Below, in pieces: positions 60,546 to 64,000 of a DNA stretch of 64,000 bases. Source of the stretch: BOG-224 sp963783505 (GTDB lineage: Bacteria > Acidobacteriota > Terriglobia > Bryobacterales > Bryobacteraceae); the NCBI GenBank assembly GCA_963783505.1, contig CAWAOP010000057.1, positions 78,620-142,619 of the forward strand, in the 5' to 3' direction. Position numbers and translations under genes: made by a program. Within the stretch, counting starts at the first letter, position 1, and each line of letters begins with the position of its first letter. A model generated the notes under the pieces. The model saw only the letters and a program-made list of their open reading frames with translations. It had not been told where the DNA came from and did no database searches.

Positions 60546-61694
60546 ATGGAACAGTTGGCGGCTTCCCGAGTCTCACCGCTGAAGAAGTGTCTTTTTTACT
60601 TGATTCCGTTCGCGGTAGTGCTGGTGTTCTTCGAACTTGGCCTCCGCGCGCTAGGCTATGGGCCGCTGCCCGCAACCAACATAACTCTCTCCTCAACCGG
60701 GTATTTTTGCGTGGCGGATAAAACGCTCGGTTTCAGAAATCGGCCCGACGGAGTATATGTCAACGCCGCATTCGAACGCGCGCCGGTTGTCACCACCGAC
60801 CATAACGGCTATCGCAACGGGTTCTCTCCAGCGAAAGAGACAGCCCACACTGTCATCTTCGTCGGGGACTCAGCCACCTTCTGCGCGGAAGTCAACGACA
60901 ACGAGACGGGTCCTTCCGAAGTTGCCAGGATTCTGTCGCTCAAAGGCCTGAATGCGCACGTTGTGAACGCCGGAGTCAGAGGCTATAGCACATTGCAGTC
61001 GAAACGAATGCTGGATGAAACAGTCAGGCGATTCCCGGGGGCCGAGTTAGCCGTTTATGTGTACTCCGACAATGACCTCTACGAGAATCTGAATTCCATC
61101 TATCTACCGATGATTGCGCCGACTGCCTCATGGAACGAAGAGGCGGCCAGCGTTGTCGAGAAGGAAGTCGATTCGGAGCCGGTTCCATGGGGGAGCGATT
61201 TTGTGGGTGTCGCCGCGCGCCCGGGAACGGCGCTGGGCAAGAGGATACTCGCAGCCTCCCACTCCGCGCTGGCGTATAACATCCAAAGTTCTGTCCGGAC
61301 GCTGTTGGAGTGGAGATCCTCAAAGGGGGCCGCGAAGGGCGGCTCCCCGCCGATCGCTTCACACGAGTATGCATTGCAGCGCAATGGCGATAAGGTACTG
61401 GAAAGCCTGATCGTCCGGATGCGGAGTACATGCGAGAGAGCCGGCGTGCGTTTCATGGTTACGCAGTTCACGAACGGTTCCAAGGCAGGAATAGATCGAT
61501 GGCTGGGAGAGATCTGCCGGCGGTCCGGTGTGCAATTCATCGCAATTAATGACAAATTCAAAGGGAGCCCCGGGCAGTACGAAGTGCGATTCGCCGGGAA
61601 TCTCCTGCGGGAAGGCCACTACAACACGCTCGGAACGCGAACTTTCGCCGAGGGTGTCGCCCCGAGCATTTACTCCGCGATCGCCAGTAAGTAA
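60546..61694 (+). CDS. membrane-anchored SGNH/GDSL hydrolase-like protein
   Basis: 382 residues. One N-terminal membrane helix (CLFYLIPFAVVLVFFELGLR) and a periplasmic SGNH domain: VIFVGDSATFCAEVNDNETG (block I serine), VVNAGVRGYSTLQS (block II), and REGHYNTLGTRTFAE (the C-terminal His, with Asn in the usual Asp position and thus an atypical dyad). Such proteins near glycan loci add or remove O-acetyl groups. Divergent from the methyltransferase-carbamoyltransferase unit, 50 bases away. Confidence 0.82.
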   Translation: MEQLAASRVSPLKKCLFYLIPFAVVLVFFELGLRALGYGPLPATNITLSSTGYFCVADKTLGFRNRPDGVYVNAAFERAPVVTTDHNGYRNGFSPAKETAHTVIFVGDSATFCAEVNDNETGPSEVARILSLKGLNAHVVNAGVRGYSTLQSKRMLDETVRRFPGAELAVYVYSDNDLYENLNSIYLPMIAPTASWNEEAASVVEKEVDSEPVPWGSDFVGVAARPGTALGKRILAASHSALAYNIQSSVRTLLEWRSSKGAAKGGSPPIASHEYALQRNGDKVLESLIVRMRSTCERAGVRFMVTQFTNGSKAGIDRWLGEICRRSGVQFIAINDKFKGSPGQYEVRFAGNLLREGHYNTLGTRTFAEGVAPSIYSAIASK

Positions 61695-61718
61695 GTTGCC
61701 GGGAGGTCGGCCCGTCGC

Positions 61719-62642
61719 TCAGCCGCGCTCCCCGACGGGGAACTGCGCTTCGAACAGCAACGTCTCCATGTCGGTGAGTTCCCGGATGCTAATGCGCCGC
61801 CGCGTGTCCACAGGGTCAAGAGACTCGTAGCCGAACTCCTTCATATAGGCTTCGAAATCGGCGACATCGAAGCCCAATTTCCGGAGCGCCCACGGCTTAA
61901 TCTCACAAACGATCGGCGGTCTGTGACTCGATCCTGTCAGGAAACGTTCCAGACCCTTCAGCACCATGAACTCGAAACCCTCGACGTCGATCTTGATTAG
62001 CTTGATTCTTTCCGGCTCCGGTATATTCTCCCGGATATAGTCGTCCAGCCGTTTCACGGGCACAGTCGAGCGGACACCGCCCTTGATTTCGGGCATGCCG
62101 GGGAGAAGGGTCGCATTTCGCGATTCTCCCACCGGATCGTAGGCAATCGTCGCGTCGCCTTCCCTGTCACCCAGGGCGACATTGTTGAAGACGAACCGGA
62201 ACTCGGGGTTCATGCTGCGCAATAAACTCAACCGCTCGAAGCACATTTTCAACGGCTCGAAGCCATGCACTTCCCCGCCGGTTCCGACATACGACGCCGC
62301 GACCGCGGAGACGTATCCCACATTCGCCCCAACGTCCAGTACAATATCGCCGGGCCTCAGGCGCTCCTTGAGAAACTCGCACAGATTCAGATCGTACGTC
62401 TGCGTCAACATCGCGCGAACGTCCTCATCGACGAGGTACGGCTGCCACAGGACTTCGAATCGAACGGAGCCGTTGATCATGATCGTCACACCAGTCCGAG
62501 GGACCGACGCCATTCTTCGCCTGAGACGAGCGATCGCCTTTCGCAGAAGCAGGCAAGGGTGTGTGATCAGTTGATGGAGTCTTATAGACTGCATGGTCTG
62601 CCCGGTGAGGACAACATCCAGTTTACTATGCCCCTTCGACAC
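61719..62642 (-). CDS. FkbM-family methyltransferase
   Basis: 307 residues; an internal ATG at 62594 (MQSIRLHQLITHP) is also possible. SAM motif I is DIVLDVGANVGYVSAVAASY; EVHGFEPLKMCFERL, VALGDREGDATI and LIKIDVEGFEFMVLKGLERF are the FkbM signatures. FkbM enzymes O-methylate sugars or polyketides. It is convergent with the SGNH gene. Confidence 0.9.
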   Translation of the reverse strand: MSKGHSKLDVVLTGQTMQSIRLHQLITHPCLLLRKAIARLRRRMASVPRTGVTIMINGSVRFEVLWQPYLVDEDVRAMLTQTYDLNLCEFLKERLRPGDIVLDVGANVGYVSAVAASYVGTGGEVHGFEPLKMCFERLSLLRSMNPEFRFVFNNVALGDREGDATIAYDPVGESRNATLLPGMPEIKGGVRSTVPVKRLDDYIRENIPEPERIKLIKIDVEGFEFMVLKGLERFLTGSSHRPPIVCEIKPWALRKLGFDVADFEAYMKEFGYESLDPVDTRRRISIRELTDMETLLFEAQFPVGERG

Positions 62643-62655
62643 GGGTTCTCGCCCC

Positions 62656-62912
62656 TAATCCGTCCGTATCGCCACAAGAAATCAACCGCTGAGACGCGGA
62701 GACGCAGAGCTTTGTTGAGTTCTCCGCGATCTCCGCTCGCTCGGCCGGCGAACCTGCGGAGTGAGCAGAATCTCCAGAAAGATATTGCACGCTTTTGGCC
62801 GCTTGTAGCGCCTCCGGGTTCGCGCAGAGCCCGCAAAGGGTTTCTAATTCGCTCCTTCTCGGCGTCGCAGCGCCTCGGCGGTTATGTTGGGTTTTGCCTT
62901 ACGGACGGATTA
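62656..62912. repeat. 257-base nested inverted-repeat element
   Basis: Outer arms TAATCCGTCCGT (62656-62667) and ACGGACGGATTA (62901-62912) are exact complements. Inside, AACCGCTGAGACGCGGAGAC at 62684 onwards pairs imperfectly with the complement of 62857-62883 (CTCGGCGTCGCAGCGCCTCG and flanks). No coding frame. Similar CGCAGAG/CTCCGCG palindromes are scattered in other bacterial genomes, to my recollection. It fills most of the 355-base gap before the ligase gene. Confidence 0.6.
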
Positions 62913-62997
62913 CGATCATGCGGGTCCCCAATAGCGCTTCATCGGACTCGGCGGAACCGGCCATGATAAGTTGGGAAAGAGGAACTCTAATCGGTTC

Positions 62998-64000
62998 ATG
63001 CCGGCCGCGAACCCCGCAGTAGTGCCCGCTCCCGCAGCAGGCCCCGCGCTCCCGACTGGCCAAGAGGCCAACCCCACGCGGGTGCTGGCCTGTTATTTTA
63101 CGCTGGTTCTGGTCTTCTTCTATATCAGTTCGGTCCACCAGTTCCTTCCCGTGAACGTGTACGAACTATATCTGTTCGGGCTGCCCGCCTTCGCGGGCCT
63201 GCTGATGACCGGCGGCGTAGCCAGAGCTCTCAAGGAGCGCCCCATCAAGTATTGGACGTTCTTTGTCCTGATCATGATCGTGGTCACGCCGTTCAGCAGT
63301 TGGAAGGCCGATTCAGTCAACCTGGTGAAGATCTACATTCGGTCGAATTACAGCGTGGCCGTGCTGACGGCGGGCGTGATTCTTACGTGGCGGGAATGCA
63401 AGATGCTGATGCGTGTTCTCGCCCTAAGCGGCGTCACGCTCATCTTGTGCGCGAGGCTTGTGCAAAAAATCGACTCCGAAGGACGATTGAATCTCCAGTC
63501 GGGGACGATCCAAAACTCTAACGATTTGGCCGCCGTCCTGATCCTGGTTCTGCCGTTCGTGCTTTGGTATGTTCTGGCCGGCAGATACAAGATTCTCCGC
63601 CTGGCGGCTTTGCCGATTATGGGTCTGGCTGGGTCCGAGATCCTTCATTCCGGCTCGCGCGGCGCGCTCGTGGCGATTGGCGTCACGTCGTTGTTCTATC
63701 TCTGGAAGGCGTCCTCCAGGCAACGAATCGCTTTTTTGGCGCTGGTTCCCTTCGCGGCGGCGGCTCTTGTGGCCGTCGCGCCCAGTATAACTATCCGACG
63801 CATGCTCGCGTTCTCCGAGGACGATGCTGGGCCCAACGCTGGAGTCGTCGCTGAGGCTCTCGAATCGTCCGACATGCGCAAAGAGTTGCTCAAGAAGAGC
63901 ATCGAATACAGTTTCTCGCACCCATTGACAGGGGTCGGCCCCGGCCAGTTCGCGAACTTCGAAGGCCAGCACAACCTGGCTCCAGGCCAGGCGCACGGTA
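62998..64000 (+). CDS. O-antigen ligase/polymerase-family membrane protein (runs off right edge)
   Basis: The frame is open from the ATG at 62998 to the end of the window (334 codons, no stop). After a Pro/Ala-rich cytoplasmic start there are about eight membrane helices (ACYFTLVLVFFYISSV, FFVLIMIVVTPFSSW, AAVLILVLPFVLWYVLAG). The Wzy_C/WaaL pattern is visible: QNSNDLAAVLILVLPF, HSGSRGALVAIGVTSLFYLW and SHPLTGVGPGQFANF. It would polymerise glycan units or ligate them to lipid A core. The ribosome binding site is weak, so a nearby alternative start is possible. Confidence 0.85.
   Translation, partial: MPAANPAVVPAPAAGPALPTGQEANPTRVLACYFTLVLVFFYISSVHQFLPVNVYELYLFGLPAFAGLLMTGGVARALKERPIKYWTFFVLIMIVVTPFSSWKADSVNLVKIYIRSNYSVAVLTAGVILTWRECKMLMRVLALSGVTLILCARLVQKIDSEGRLNLQSGTIQNSNDLAAVLILVLPFVLWYVLAGRYKILRLAALPIMGLAGSEILHSGSRGALVAIGVTSLFYLWKASSRQRIAFLALVPFAAAALVAVAPSITIRRMLAFSEDDAGPNAGVVAEALESSDMRKELLKKSIEYSFSHPLTGVGPGQFANFEGQHNLAPGQAHG

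Noticed and set aside
1..64000. CRISPR arrays, tRNA or rRNA genes, transposase or integrase genes
   Set aside because: I looked for regularly spaced repeats, tRNA T-loop patterns and recombinase motifs and found none convincing; a covariance-model scan could still reveal a small RNA gene.

Overview
The window is GC-rich and gene-dense and looks like an Acidobacteriota chromosome, most likely a Bryobacterales/Solibacter-type organism. The evidence is a two-domain TIGR03435 protein (a family largely confined to that group), secreted tannase-like and CE15-like esterases, very large multiheme cytochromes, and short GAAGGC-type intergenic repeats. It is probably Gram-negative, with fabZ, lpxA, lpxI and two TonB-type proteins. 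The taxonomic call is an inference; no rRNA or tRNA gene was seen.

Layout. 0-6.3 kb: end of a DJ-1/PfpI gene, an HSL-family hydrolase, then on the minus strand a polysaccharide-export ATPase fused to a methyltransferase and a long coiled coil, followed by a GT2-GT4 double glycosyltransferase. 6.7-12.7 kb: a small membrane protein, a diguanylate cyclase, a DUF433/DUF5615 toxin-antitoxin pair, a tannase-like esterase, a CE15-like esterase and a small secreted protein. 12.7-21.2 kb: a minus-strand electron-transfer cluster (monoheme cytochrome, receiver-like protein, 9-heme c/b fusion, six-heme NapC-type protein, 19-heme c/b fusion) divergent from a sigma54 activator; a good -24/-12 promoter sits between them. 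21.2-24.0 kb: NUDIX/FRG and VapBC cassettes, each followed by a duplicated 3' end of the activator gene. 24.1-34.1 kb: TonB-like protein, DEDDh exonuclease, MOSC protein, glnE, a HigBA cassette followed by a second, diverged glnE 3' end, the TIGR03435 protein, STAS and WbuC-type cupin proteins. 34.2-38.4 kb: fabZ-lpxA-lpxI-Gfo/Idh oxidoreductase-tonB. 38.5-42 kb: RhuM, a PD-(D/E)XK nuclease with a partner, and a secreted unknown. 42-64 kb: surface-glycan region with two FkbH-ACP modules, MaoC-SDR, acyltransferase-like proteins, polysaccharide deacetylase, flippase, GT4, O-carbamoyltransferase with DUF5989 and SxtJ, methyltransferases, an SGNH hydrolase, and an O-antigen ligase running off the right edge.

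Two themes stand out. First, accessory cassettes have lodged directly behind core genes, leaving a second copy of the core gene's 3' end beyond the cargo. This is seen independently at the sigma54 activator and at glnE. Second, the right half carries many single-base frameshifts (about twelve in nine genes over the whole window, nine of them between 44.8 and 60.5 kb). Some lie in homopolymers, so sequencing error and real decay must be separated. The electron-transfer cluster reads as a quinol-oxidising, inner-membrane multiheme system of the CbcL type, under likely sigma54 control.
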